From Azospirillum oryzae (lineage in GTDB: Bacteria; Pseudomonadota; Alphaproteobacteria; Azospirillales; Azospirillaceae): a stretch of 64,000 nt of DNA. Position 1 is the first letter of the stretch; every line of letters begins with the position of its first letter. The translations under genes and the position numbers were made by a program. Shown here piece by piece: positions 36,440 through 43,887 of the stretch. The notes below the pieces were generated by a model. It was not told where the DNA came from. It saw only the letters and a program-made list of their open reading frames with translations, and made no database searches. The DNA lies in NCBI RefSeq assembly GCF_008364795.1, contig NZ_VTTM01000009.1, forward strand, positions 186,001-250,000. Direction: 5' to 3'.

Positions 36440-36861
36440 GCATTGCTTGCCGAAAGACTTGCTGGTCTCCAACGCCGAGTTGCCTTGGCGCATGGAACTG
36501 CTGTCAACACGACCAACCCCATGTACGTTGCTGGGCCAAAGGTGACTCGTTTCACCCTCGGTGGCGAACGAGACTTGCGCCGAGTGGGCCGAGGCGTTGC
36601 ATAGGACAGAGCGGGCGAGCGACGGAGCCGAGGGACAGCATTCCATCATCGCTACTTCACGTGTCATGTTTCGCGCCGCCTCCCCACTTTCGAAACGGGT
36701 TGTCAGAAAGCTGCGGAGATGGATCACGGATGGCGCCTATGAGTGGCTTCTCTTTGAATTGGCTGAGGGAAATAGGGGTTTTCCCGAATATTCTTTAATT
36801 ACATCTTCATAATCCATTCTCAAATTTAATACGGCAACTTTACATCCAGGTTCTTTGAATA
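36440..36861. other. Intergenic stretch with right inverted repeat, no gene recognised
   Basis: This 422-bp gap contains the right 22-nt inverted repeat (36686-36707) and then becomes AT-rich from about 36760. Short open frames on both strands have no ribosome site or recognisable domain. It is probably mobile-element debris followed by the promoter region of the next gene. Confidence 0.5.
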
Positions 36862-37389
36862 ATGGGCATCGCGAACAACATTTGCAGGAAGCCATGTAAT
36901 TTTAAATCTACGTCCGCCTTGATTGTTGACTTTAATATATCGTCCAGCGAATTAATGGAAAGAACCCTTACTGGCCTTAAACTGAAGCACATCTACCGCT
37001 CATTTTCCACCGAAGACGCTCTCTCGCTTCTTTCAGAGAACGAGATCGGCATTGTCATCGTAAACGCAGATACGATCCGCGAAAAAGCGCTTCAACTGCT
37101 GGAGATGATCAGATTTCGCCAGACAAAAGACCCATGTCTGGAGGAAAAAATAAAACATATCTCGATAATCCCATTCGTAATCATCAGCTCTGCAGTGACG
37201 CCGAAAATGGCGGAAAAAGTGGCAGATGCAGGAATCTGCGCATTGGTTTCAATGCCGTTCAAGCCGATTGAATTTATGAAGAAGATCAAAAACCTACTTT
37301 ACGTGCACTGCGAAGACAATTGCTTCAATATGGCAAGTCCTTCGCTTGAAGGCAGCGACTTGCTGGAGGAGCCCGGCAGCCCTCGCTGA
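36862..37389 (+). CDS. Receiver-domain protein lacking the phospho-acceptor Asp (pseudo-receiver)
   Basis: This 175-residue protein follows the CheY fold pattern. A first strand with acidic residue (ALIVDFN, Asp 23) leads to LLSENEIGIVIVN, where Asn 68 replaces the phosphorylated Asp. Ser 110 in VIISS stands at the Thr/Ser switch position, and Met 131 in VSMPFKP replaces the conserved Lys. Predicted helices and spacing fit a receiver from about residue 17 to 147, followed by a short polar tail. The gene is strikingly AT-rich compared with everything around it and has no obvious ribosome site. It faces flhB convergently. It probably acts by protein binding, not phosphorylation. Confidence 0.7.
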   Translation: MGIANNICRKPCNFKSTSALIVDFNISSSELMERTLTGLKLKHIYRSFSTEDALSLLSENEIGIVIVNADTIREKALQLLEMIRFRQTKDPCLEEKIKHISIIPFVIISSAVTPKMAEKVADAGICALVSMPFKPIEFMKKIKNLLYVHCEDNCFNMASPSLEGSDLLEEPGSPR

Positions 37390-37475
37390 CGTAAAGCCAG
37401 GAGTTCTGCGTCCTCGACGGCGACATTTGAGAAGACATCCCTCCTGTGGGGCAGAGGGCGTTTCCTTCCCTTCCC

Positions 37476-38558
37476 TCACCCCCTCCGCGCCAAACCGCCC
37501 TTCAGCTTCAGCACGTAGGTGATGACCTCGGCCACAGCTTGGTAATGCTGGAGCGGGATGGTGGCGTCGACCTCCGCCGAGGCGTGGAGGGCGCGGGCGA
37601 GCGGCGGGTTCTCGACGATGGGGATGTCGTGTTCCTGGGCCAGCGCGCGGATACGCAGCGCGATCAGGTCGGCGCCCTTGGCGAGGCAGATCGGGGCGGC
37701 GGTGCGGCCGCGCTCGTATTCCAACGCGACGGCGAAGTGGGTGGGGTTGGTGATGACCACCGTGGCGCGCGGGACGTTCGCCATCATGCGCTTCTTCGAA
37801 CGCGAGCGGCGGATGTCGCGCAGGCGGGCCTTGGCGTTGGGGTCGCCCTCGATCTGCTTGTATTCGTCCTTGATCTCCTGGTGGCTCATGCGCAGGCGGC
37901 GGCGCCATTCCAGGCGGTTCCACAGCACATCCACCGCCGCCATCAGGACGGTCGCCAGCAGCACCGCCAGCAGCAGCCGCAAGGTCACGTCCCGCAGCAG
38001 CACGGGCAATCCGGCGACGTCCATGCCCACAGTATCCTCCGTCCATGCGATGTAGGGCGCCAGCGCGTGCCAGGCAGCAGCGCTGATGATGGCGAGCTTG
38101 ACCAGGCTCTTGGCGAATTCGACCAGCGCCGGGCGGCCGGCGATCCGCTTCCAGCCCGACGCGGGCGACAGATGCGACCATTTCGGCCGGATGCGGTCGG
38201 AGGCCACGACGAACCGCCCCTGCCCCAGCGCCGACACCACCACCCCGCCAAGCAGGATGCCCAGCACCGGCAGCAGGGCCACCGCGACGCCGCCGATCAG
38301 CCAAGCGAGGCTGTGGATGACGTCGATGGCGCTGCCGTCGATGCGGATGTCGTCGGGATTCTCGATCAGCGGCAGAAGCAGGGCCGACAGGTTCGACGCG
38401 ACGCCGGGCACCGCCATCAGCACGATCATCCAGGCGGCGACCATCGCCGACAGCAGGCCGACGTCGCGGGCACGGGGGACGTCGCCCTTCTCCGCCGCCT
38501 CGCGCAGGCGTTTCTCTGTCGGTTCCTCTGTCTTCTGTTCATCGTCCTGCTCCGCCAT
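37476..38558 (-). CDS. flhB: Flagellar export switch protein FlhB
   Basis: This 360-residue FlhB has four N-terminal helices and a cytoplasmic domain with the self-cleavage motif NPTH (Asn near residue 269, in VVITNPTHFAVALEYE). It controls the switch from rod/hook to filament export. The N-terminus (EQKTEEPTEKRLREAAEKGD) is typical. It starts 3 bp after fliR and is the last gene of the flgB-to-flhB operon. Confidence 0.97.
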   Translation of the reverse strand: MAEQDDEQKTEEPTEKRLREAAEKGDVPRARDVGLLSAMVAAWMIVLMAVPGVASNLSALLLPLIENPDDIRIDGSAIDVIHSLAWLIGGVAVALLPVLGILLGGVVVSALGQGRFVVASDRIRPKWSHLSPASGWKRIAGRPALVEFAKSLVKLAIISAAAWHALAPYIAWTEDTVGMDVAGLPVLLRDVTLRLLLAVLLATVLMAAVDVLWNRLEWRRRLRMSHQEIKDEYKQIEGDPNAKARLRDIRRSRSKKRMMANVPRATVVITNPTHFAVALEYERGRTAAPICLAKGADLIALRIRALAQEHDIPIVENPPLARALHASAEVDATIPLQHYQAVAEVITYVLKLKGGLARRG

Positions 38559-38561
38559 GCG

Positions 38562-39320
38562 TCAGGACCCCGACAGCCAGCCGCCGAGTGCGGCGACGAA
38601 GGCGGTCAGCATGGCGCCGGCGGTCGCCATGAACAGGCCCATGCCAACCATCAGCACGCCGGGGGTGGCGACGAAATAGACGGGCATCGCCGGCATCACC
38701 CGGTTGACCAGCCCGAGCGCCACATTCACCACCAGCCCATAGAGGATGAAGGGCGCCGCCAGCCCCACCCCCAGCCGAAAGGTGGTCGCCAGCAGTTCGG
38801 CGAAGCGCTGGGCGACCATGCCGAGGTCGGGGAACACCCCCGCCGGCCAGGAGCCGTAGGAACGCGCCAGCGCGCCGATCATCAGGTAATGCACATCCGA
38901 TGCGAACAGCAGGGCCAGCCCGCCGATCAGCAGCACGCCGGACAGAACCGATCCGCCCTCGAACCCCGCCGCCTCCATGGAGAAGGGGTTGCTGAGGCCG
39001 ACGACCTGGGCCGTCAGCGCGCCGGTGGTCTGCAAGGCCGCCATGAACAGCCGGGCGCCGAGGCCGAGATAGGCGCCGACCAGCGTCTCCCCCGCCAGCG
39101 CGCGCAGCATCTCAACCGGCTGGTCCGGCATGCGCTCGGGCAGGCCATCCACCCCCGGCAGCAGAACCAGCGTGACGATGATCGCCAGCGCCGCCCGCAC
39201 CCGCATCGGCACCGCCGCCTCGCCGAAGCCCGGCAACAGGCCGATGGCCGCCGCCACCCGCGCCAGCACGATGAAGCCGCGATAGATCTCCAGGGTCAGG
39301 AACTGGCTGAGGTCCACCAT
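38562..39320 (-). CDS. fliR: Flagellar export gate protein FliR
   Basis: This 252-residue protein has six or seven hydrophobic helices. The start (FLTLEIYRGFIVLARVAAAI), LVGAYLGLGARLFMAALQTTG and SNPFSMEAAGFEGGSVLSG are typical FliR landmarks. It builds the export gate with FliP and FliQ. It starts 4 bp after flhA and lies just before flhB. Confidence 0.96.
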   Translation of the reverse strand: MVDLSQFLTLEIYRGFIVLARVAAAIGLLPGFGEAAVPMRVRAALAIIVTLVLLPGVDGLPERMPDQPVEMLRALAGETLVGAYLGLGARLFMAALQTTGALTAQVVGLSNPFSMEAAGFEGGSVLSGVLLIGGLALLFASDVHYLMIGALARSYGSWPAGVFPDLGMVAQRFAELLATTFRLGVGLAAPFILYGLVVNVALGLVNRVMPAMPVYFVATPGVLMVGMGLFMATAGAMLTAFVAALGGWLSGS

Positions 39321-39324
39321 CCGG

Positions 39325-41418
39325 CTAGACCTGATCGACGGTCTTGAGCGACGCCTTGCGGTGCAGCTCGGCGTGGCTCAGCACCGGGGTCATCGGGCTG
39401 ACCCGCTCCAGCAGGGAGCGGACGAAGGGCCGCACCTCCGCCCCCACCAGCAGGGCCGGCCAGACCTGGGAGGTCGCGTGCTTCTGGATTTTCAGGCGGA
39501 CGGCGGTCAGGAACTCCTGCACCTGGCTTGGCGGCATCACGAAGCGGCGGTCGTCGCCCTCCACCACGATGTGGTCGAGCAGCGCCTGCTCCCAGCGCGG
39601 GCTGAGCGCGATGACCGAGACGAAACCGTCCGGACCGGCCAGACCCTGGTGGATCTGCTGGCCCAGCCGCATCCGCACATGTTCGGTGATGAGGGTGATG
39701 TGGCGGGTCCAGCCCACCGCCTCCGCCACTGCTTCGACGATGGCCGGCAGGTTGCGGATCGACACCCGCTCCGACAACAGCTGCTGGAGCACGCGCTGGA
39801 GCACGACCAGCGAGATCTGGCTCGGCACCATGTCGTTGATGAGCTTCTGGTACTCGCGGCCCAACCCGTCGATCAGCTTCTGCAAGGCGGCGAAGGTCAG
39901 CAGGGTGGAGAGGTTGTCCTTGATGACCTCGGTCAGGTGGGTGGTGATGACGCTTTCCGGATCGACGACGGTGTAGCCCTTCGCCACCGCCTCTTCATGA
40001 CGGGCCGGGTCGATCCATTTGGCTTGCAGGCCGAAGGTCGGCTCGCGCGTCGCGTCGCCGGCGATGTCGGGAACGGCGCCGCCGGTGGGGTCGATGGCGA
40101 GCAGGTGCTTGGGCCGAACCTCGCCCTTCGCCGCTTCCACCCCCATGATGCTGATGACGTAGCTCTTGGGCGGCAGGAAGCTGGAATCCTTGATGCGGAC
40201 CGACGGCAGGACGAAGCCGAACTCGGTGGCGAAGCGCTTGCGCAGCGTCTTCACCTTCGTGGTCAGCGGTCCGTTCTTGTTCAGGATCAGCGGGACGAGG
40301 TGATTGCCGACCTCCACCTTCACCTCGTCGACCTTCAGCATGTCCTCCACCGCCTCTTCCGGGACGGCGGGCGGCGCCTTGCGGCTTTCCTCCAGCTTGG
40401 CCAGCGCGGCGGCGCGGGCCTTGCGGCGCGGGGCGTACCAGCCGAGCGCGGCGAAGGCGGCGCCGATGGCGAGGAAGGGCGCCATCGGCAGGCCCGGCGT
40501 CAGCGCCAGCGCCCCCAGCAGCCCGGCCGCCACCAGCAGCGCCTTCGGGTAGGCGCCGAGCTGGTCGATCACCGCCTTTTCGGCGGAGCCGATGTTGCCG
40601 CCCTTGGTCACCAGCAGGCCGGCGGCCAGCGACACCACCAGCGCCGGGATCTGCGTCGCCAGCCCGTCGCCCACCGTCAGGGTGGTGTAGGCGGATGCGG
40701 CGGCGTCGAAGCTCATCCCCTTCTGGACGATGCCGATCGCCATGCCGCCCAGCACGTTGATGACGGTGATGACCAGACCGGCCACCGCATCGCCGCGCAC
40801 GAATTTGGAGGCGCCGTCCATCGCGCCGTAGAAGGTGCTTTCGTCCTCCAGCTCCTTGCGGCGGCGGCGCGCCTCGGCCTCGTCGATCATGCCGGCGGAG
40901 AGGTCGGCGTCGATGGCCATCTGCTTGCCGGGAATGGCGTCCAGCGTGAAACGCGCCCCGACCTCGGCGATGCGGGTGGCGCCCTTGGTGATGACGACGA
41001 AGTTGATGACGACCAGGATGCAGAAGATCACCACGCCGATGACGAAGTTGCCGCCCATCACGAACTGGCTGAAGCCCTGGATGACGTGGCCGGCGGCGCC
41101 GTGGCCGTTGTGCCCCTCGCTGAGGATCAGGCGGGTGGACGCGATGTTCAGCGCCAGCCGCAGCATCGTCACCACCAGCAGCACGGTGGGGAAGGAGGAG
41201 AAGTCGAGCGGGCGCGGGATCCACAGGGAGACCATCAGCACCAGCACCGCGACCGAGAAGGACAGCGCCAGCCCGAGATCGAGGAACCAGGACGGCACCG
41301 GCAGGAACAGCACCGCCAGCACCAGCAGGATGCCGACCGCGAACAGCACGTCGCGGTTCGCCAGCCCGATGTCGCCGAGCAGGCCGAACCGGCTGCGGAC
41401 GTGATCCGTGAGGGTCAT
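39325..41418 (-). CDS. flhA: Flagellar export gate protein FlhA
   Basis: This 697-residue FlhA has eight helices in the N-terminal 320 residues, including the FHIPEP-type region RIAEVGARFTLDAIPGKQMA, and a cytoplasmic ring domain that docks export chaperones. The ATG at 41418 places the first helix normally; a TTG at 41460 is less likely. An AT-CGG-AT element lies 59 bp upstream (41477-41492), suggesting that flhA-fliR-flhB can also be transcribed on their own. Confidence 0.97.
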   Translation of the reverse strand: MTLTDHVRSRFGLLGDIGLANRDVLFAVGILLVLAVLFLPVPSWFLDLGLALSFSVAVLVLMVSLWIPRPLDFSSFPTVLLVVTMLRLALNIASTRLILSEGHNGHGAAGHVIQGFSQFVMGGNFVIGVVIFCILVVINFVVITKGATRIAEVGARFTLDAIPGKQMAIDADLSAGMIDEAEARRRRKELEDESTFYGAMDGASKFVRGDAVAGLVITVINVLGGMAIGIVQKGMSFDAAASAYTTLTVGDGLATQIPALVVSLAAGLLVTKGGNIGSAEKAVIDQLGAYPKALLVAAGLLGALALTPGLPMAPFLAIGAAFAALGWYAPRRKARAAALAKLEESRKAPPAVPEEAVEDMLKVDEVKVEVGNHLVPLILNKNGPLTTKVKTLRKRFATEFGFVLPSVRIKDSSFLPPKSYVISIMGVEAAKGEVRPKHLLAIDPTGGAVPDIAGDATREPTFGLQAKWIDPARHEEAVAKGYTVVDPESVITTHLTEVIKDNLSTLLTFAALQKLIDGLGREYQKLINDMVPSQISLVVLQRVLQQLLSERVSIRNLPAIVEAVAEAVGWTRHITLITEHVRMRLGQQIHQGLAGPDGFVSVIALSPRWEQALLDHIVVEGDDRRFVMPPSQVQEFLTAVRLKIQKHATSQVWPALLVGAEVRPFVRSLLERVSPMTPVLSHAELHRKASLKTVDQV

Positions 41419-41476
41419 GGGGGTCCGGATGGGTTCGAGGGAGGGACGATTGTCCGGCAACGATAGGGGGGTGCGG

Positions 41477-41492
41477 TAAAACCGGGATTTAA
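41477..41492. promoter_or_regulatory. CtrA-box-like element upstream of flhA
   Basis: TAAAACCGGGATTTAA, read on the coding strand of flhA as TTAA-N7-TTTTA, lies between the transglycosylase stop and the flhA start. It shares spacing and the C/G core with elements at 43838, 52851, 53877 and 60481. Confidence 0.45.
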
Positions 41493-41509
41493 GCGGCTCC
41501 CCTGGGCTG

Positions 41510-42277
41510 TCATTGGCTCGGCAGCAGCGGGCGGGCCGGGCCGTCGGCGAACAGGCCGGACAGGAAGCTGAGACGGCCCCGCTCCGCCGCGGTCCAGGTC
41601 GGGGCGGCGCCGCCGGGGCCGGCCGCCAGCGTCTCCAGATAGCCGAGCGCGCCGGCGACCCAGCGCAGATTGCCGGTCACCCGCTGGCGATAGGCCTCGC
41701 CGCGCTCTGACTGGGCGGAGTGGTAGCGGGCGATGGCGGTTTCCAACGAACCGTGGTCGCGCCGCAGCGCCGACAGGAAGGACGCGGCATAGCGGGCGTT
41801 GGCGACCGGATCGAAAGCGGTGGCAAGGTCGGGAAAGGCGTCGGGGTGCCAGCGCAGGTTCACTTGCAGGCAGCCGACGTCGATGGACTGCACGCCGCGC
41901 GCCTGCGTTTCGCGCACGAAGGCGATTGCCGCGTCGCGGGTCGGGAAATAGTGGGACCGCCCTTCGGTGTTGACGGTCCAGGGCCAGGCGGTGAACAGCC
42001 GGTCCTCCGTCCGCCGGCCGGATTCGGTGAAGCCCATCGCCAGCAGCAGATGGTCGGAAATGCCGGCCGCCTTCTCCGCGTCGAGGATGGCGGCGATGCA
42101 CTGCGCTTCCGGCGGCAGGGTTTTGGCCGGGGGCTGGGGCGGCGGTTTCGACGGGGCGTAGAGCGCGGTGCTCCACACGCCGATCTGCGAAGGGTTGGCC
42201 GGCGGCGCCGCCGCACCGCCGGCCGGACTTACGAGCAGCCCGAGAAGGGGGACCATGACCGCTCGCAACCGGAGCAT
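41510..42277 (-). CDS. Lytic transglycosylase (SLT domain) in the flagellar operon
   Basis: This 255-residue protein has an N-terminal signal peptide (residues 1-23), a proline-rich linker and an SLT domain from about residue 55. The catalytic Glu sits in AMGFTESGRR, with VGCLQVNLRWHP and IARYHSA downstream. It cleaves peptidoglycan, most likely to let the flagellar rod pass, a job done by the FlgJ C-terminal domain in enterics. The ATG overlaps the fliQ stop by one base (TGATG), so it belongs to the operon. Confidence 0.88.
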   Translation of the reverse strand: MLRLRAVMVPLLGLLVSPAGGAAAPPANPSQIGVWSTALYAPSKPPPQPPAKTLPPEAQCIAAILDAEKAAGISDHLLLAMGFTESGRRTEDRLFTAWPWTVNTEGRSHYFPTRDAAIAFVRETQARGVQSIDVGCLQVNLRWHPDAFPDLATAFDPVANARYAASFLSALRRDHGSLETAIARYHSAQSERGEAYRQRVTGNLRWVAGALGYLETLAAGPGGAAPTWTAAERGRLSFLSGLFADGPARPLLPSQ

Positions 42278-42543
42278 CAGTCGATGGCGACGATCAGGTC
42301 GCTCAGCCGGTCGGCGTAGGTGGCGAGCGTGCCGTACATGAAGGGCAGCGCCAGCACCGTCACCACCAGGATCGCGACGATCTTCGGCACGAAGGTCAGC
42401 GTCATCTCCTGCACCTGGGTCAGCGCCTGCACCAGCGAGATCGTCACGCCCACCACCACCGCCACGATCAGCGGCGGCGCCGCGACCAGCAGGGTCGTCC
42501 AGATGCCGCTGCGCAGCACCTCCAGCACGTCGGCCTGGTTCAT
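42277..42543 (-). CDS. fliQ: Flagellar export gate protein FliQ
   Basis: This 88-residue, two-helix protein has the FliQ pattern: MNQADVLEVLRSGIWTTLLV, VGVTISLVQALTQVQEMTLTF and PKIVAILVVTVLALPFM. It is part of the FliPQR gate. It lies 27 bp after fliE and is translationally coupled to the transglycosylase gene. Confidence 0.95.
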   Translation of the reverse strand: MNQADVLEVLRSGIWTTLLVAAPPLIVAVVVGVTISLVQALTQVQEMTLTFVPKIVAILVVTVLALPFMYGTLATYADRLSDLIVAID

Positions 42544-42570
42544 GGGGGATCCTCTTACAAGCGCACCCGC

Positions 42571-42930
42571 TCAAACCGCGATGCGCATGATCTCCTGATA
42601 CGCCTGGACCATCTTGTCGCGGATGGCGACGACGCTCTGCACCGTCATCTCGGCGGCCAGGACCGAACGCACGACGTCCTGCGCGCTGGCCTTGCCCGAA
42701 ACGGCGGCGAGCGAGACGCGCTCGCTCTCCTTCAGCGTGTCGACGGCCTGCGAGATCGACTTGTCGAGGAAGCCGCCGAAGTCGCTCTCGGCGCTGGCGG
42801 CAACCGCATCGGGCTGGCCGGCGGCGGACAGGGGCGACGTGGCCGCCTGGGTCTCGGCAAGACCCCCGGCAATCGGGCTGCGGTTGGCGGCGTAGGCGGC
42901 GGCGACGCGGCCGACGGACATCTCGATCAT
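42571..42930 (-). CDS. fliE: Flagellar MS ring-rod junction protein FliE
   Basis: This 119-residue FliE is the adaptor between MS ring and rod. The conserved C-terminal half reads FGGFLDKSISQAVDTLKESE, then AEMTVQSVVAIRDKMVQAYQ and EIMRIAV. The N-terminal 45 residues are variable and Ala-rich, as usual. It starts 11 bp after flgC. Confidence 0.95.
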   Translation of the reverse strand: MIEMSVGRVAAAYAANRSPIAGGLAETQAATSPLSAAGQPDAVAASAESDFGGFLDKSISQAVDTLKESERVSLAAVSGKASAQDVVRSVLAAEMTVQSVVAIRDKMVQAYQEIMRIAV

Positions 42931-42941
42931 GGGACGGCTCC

Positions 42942-43361
42942 TCAGCTGCGCAGCAGGTCGACGACGCGGGTCATCATCGCGCGCGACTGTTCGATGACGT
43001 TCATGCTGGCCTCGAAGGCGCGGCCGGCCTCGCGCATGTCCATCATCTCGATCAGCGGCTGCACGTTGGGCTTCTTGACATAGCCCTTGTCGTCGGCCGC
43101 CGGATGCGAGGGATCGTAGGCGAGCTGGAAATCGCTGCGGTCGCGGCCGATCTGCTTGACCTGCACCAGCTCCGCCCCGACACCGCGGTCCATCACGCTG
43201 TCGAAGGACACCGTCTTGCGGCGATAGGGGTCGCCGCCCTTGGAGTTGGCGGTGCTGTCGGCGTTGGCGAGGTTTTCCGCCACCACGCGCAGGCGGGTCG
43301 ATTGCGCCTGAAGCCCGGCACCGGCGATCTTCAGCGTGGCGCCGAGGACATCGTTCATCAT
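42942..43361 (-). CDS. flgC: Flagellar proximal rod protein FlgC
   Basis: This 139-residue FlgC has the rod-family N-terminus (GLQAQSTRLRVVAENLANADS), the middle loop YRRKTVSFDSVM and the C-terminal motif FEASMNVIEQSRAMMTRVVDLLRS. GGAGACGAG lies just before tandem ATGs at 43361 and 43358. It is 25 bp downstream of flgB. Confidence 0.95.
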   Translation of the reverse strand: MMNDVLGATLKIAGAGLQAQSTRLRVVAENLANADSTANSKGGDPYRRKTVSFDSVMDRGVGAELVQVKQIGRDRSDFQLAYDPSHPAADDKGYVKKPNVQPLIEMMDMREAGRAFEASMNVIEQSRAMMTRVVDLLRS

Positions 43362-43386
43362 CGCTCGTCTCCGTCCTAAAAAGCCG

Positions 43387-43779
43387 TCAGCCGTTTCTCC
43401 AGGCCATGCGCAGCATCTGCACATTGCGCTGGAACAGGCTGGTGGTCAGCGCAAAGGCGTCGCGGGTCTCGCTGCCCTTGATCATCTCCTGCTCCAGCGA
43501 CACCGCGTTGCCGCTGGGGGTCGATTCCCACAAGCCCGCCTTGCCCTCCTCGCGGTAAGGCGTGGTGGTGCGGCTGCCGGCCAGATGCATGCCGGCGGTG
43601 CGGGCGGTCTCCACCGGGCGGATGCCCTCCATGACGCTGTCGAAGGATTTCAGGTCGCGCGCCTGATAGTCGGGCGTGTTGGCGTTCACGACATTCTCGG
43701 CGATCAGCTTCTGCCGCTGCGACAGATAGTCGAGACGCGTGCCGGCAAGTTGGAAGAAACCGATTTTACTCAAATCCAT
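43387..43779 (-). CDS. flgB: Flagellar proximal rod protein FlgB
   Basis: This 130-residue FlgB starts MDLSKIGFFQLAGTRLDYLS and carries the rod motif LIAENVVNANTPDYQARDL. Its C-terminus reads SLFQRNVQMLRMAWRNG. ACGAGG precedes the ATG at 43779; the same frame stays open far upstream, but that part has no homology. First gene of the operon running to flhB; divergent from fliI. Confidence 0.94.
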   Translation of the reverse strand: MDLSKIGFFQLAGTRLDYLSQRQKLIAENVVNANTPDYQARDLKSFDSVMEGIRPVETARTAGMHLAGSRTTTPYREEGKAGLWESTPSGNAVSLEQEMIKGSETRDAFALTTSLFQRNVQMLRMAWRNG

Positions 43780-43837
43780 TGCGACCTCGTTCCACCACAT
43801 CTCACCGGAACACAAGGCCGGACGATGAGCCCGCCCG

Positions 43838-43855
43838 TTTAAAACCGGATTTAAA
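43838..43855. promoter_or_regulatory. CtrA-box-like element between flgB and fliI
   Basis: TTTAAAACCGGATTTAAA (TTAA-N8-TTAA) lies 33 bp before fliI and 59 bp before flgB in the divergent promoter. It is nearly symmetric, which suits control in both directions, and it is the most AT-rich spot of the intergenic region. Confidence 0.55.
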
Positions 43856-43887
43856 TTCGCTGCTCTAGGCTCTCTCCATCGACAGGC

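Larger units (their letters stand above)
33143..36707. mobile_element. Putative mobile block bracketed by 22-nt inverted repeats
   Basis: The sequence at 33143-33164 (starting TCTGACAGCCCG) recurs in inverse orientation at 36686-36707 with 21 of 22 bases identical, and weaker similarity continues outward (TCCATCT on both sides). Between them lie a decayed IS5-like transposase, an MFS transporter and a GlxA-type regulator whose base composition is less GC-rich than the chromosome around. The arrangement suggests a transposed block or two remnants of one IS family. No clear target duplication is visible. Confidence 0.5.

Noticed and set aside
36561..36812. 83-codon frame in the gap after the GlxA-type regulator
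   Set aside because: It crosses the right 22-nt inverted repeat, has no clear ribosome site and no recognised motif; more likely mobile-element debris.
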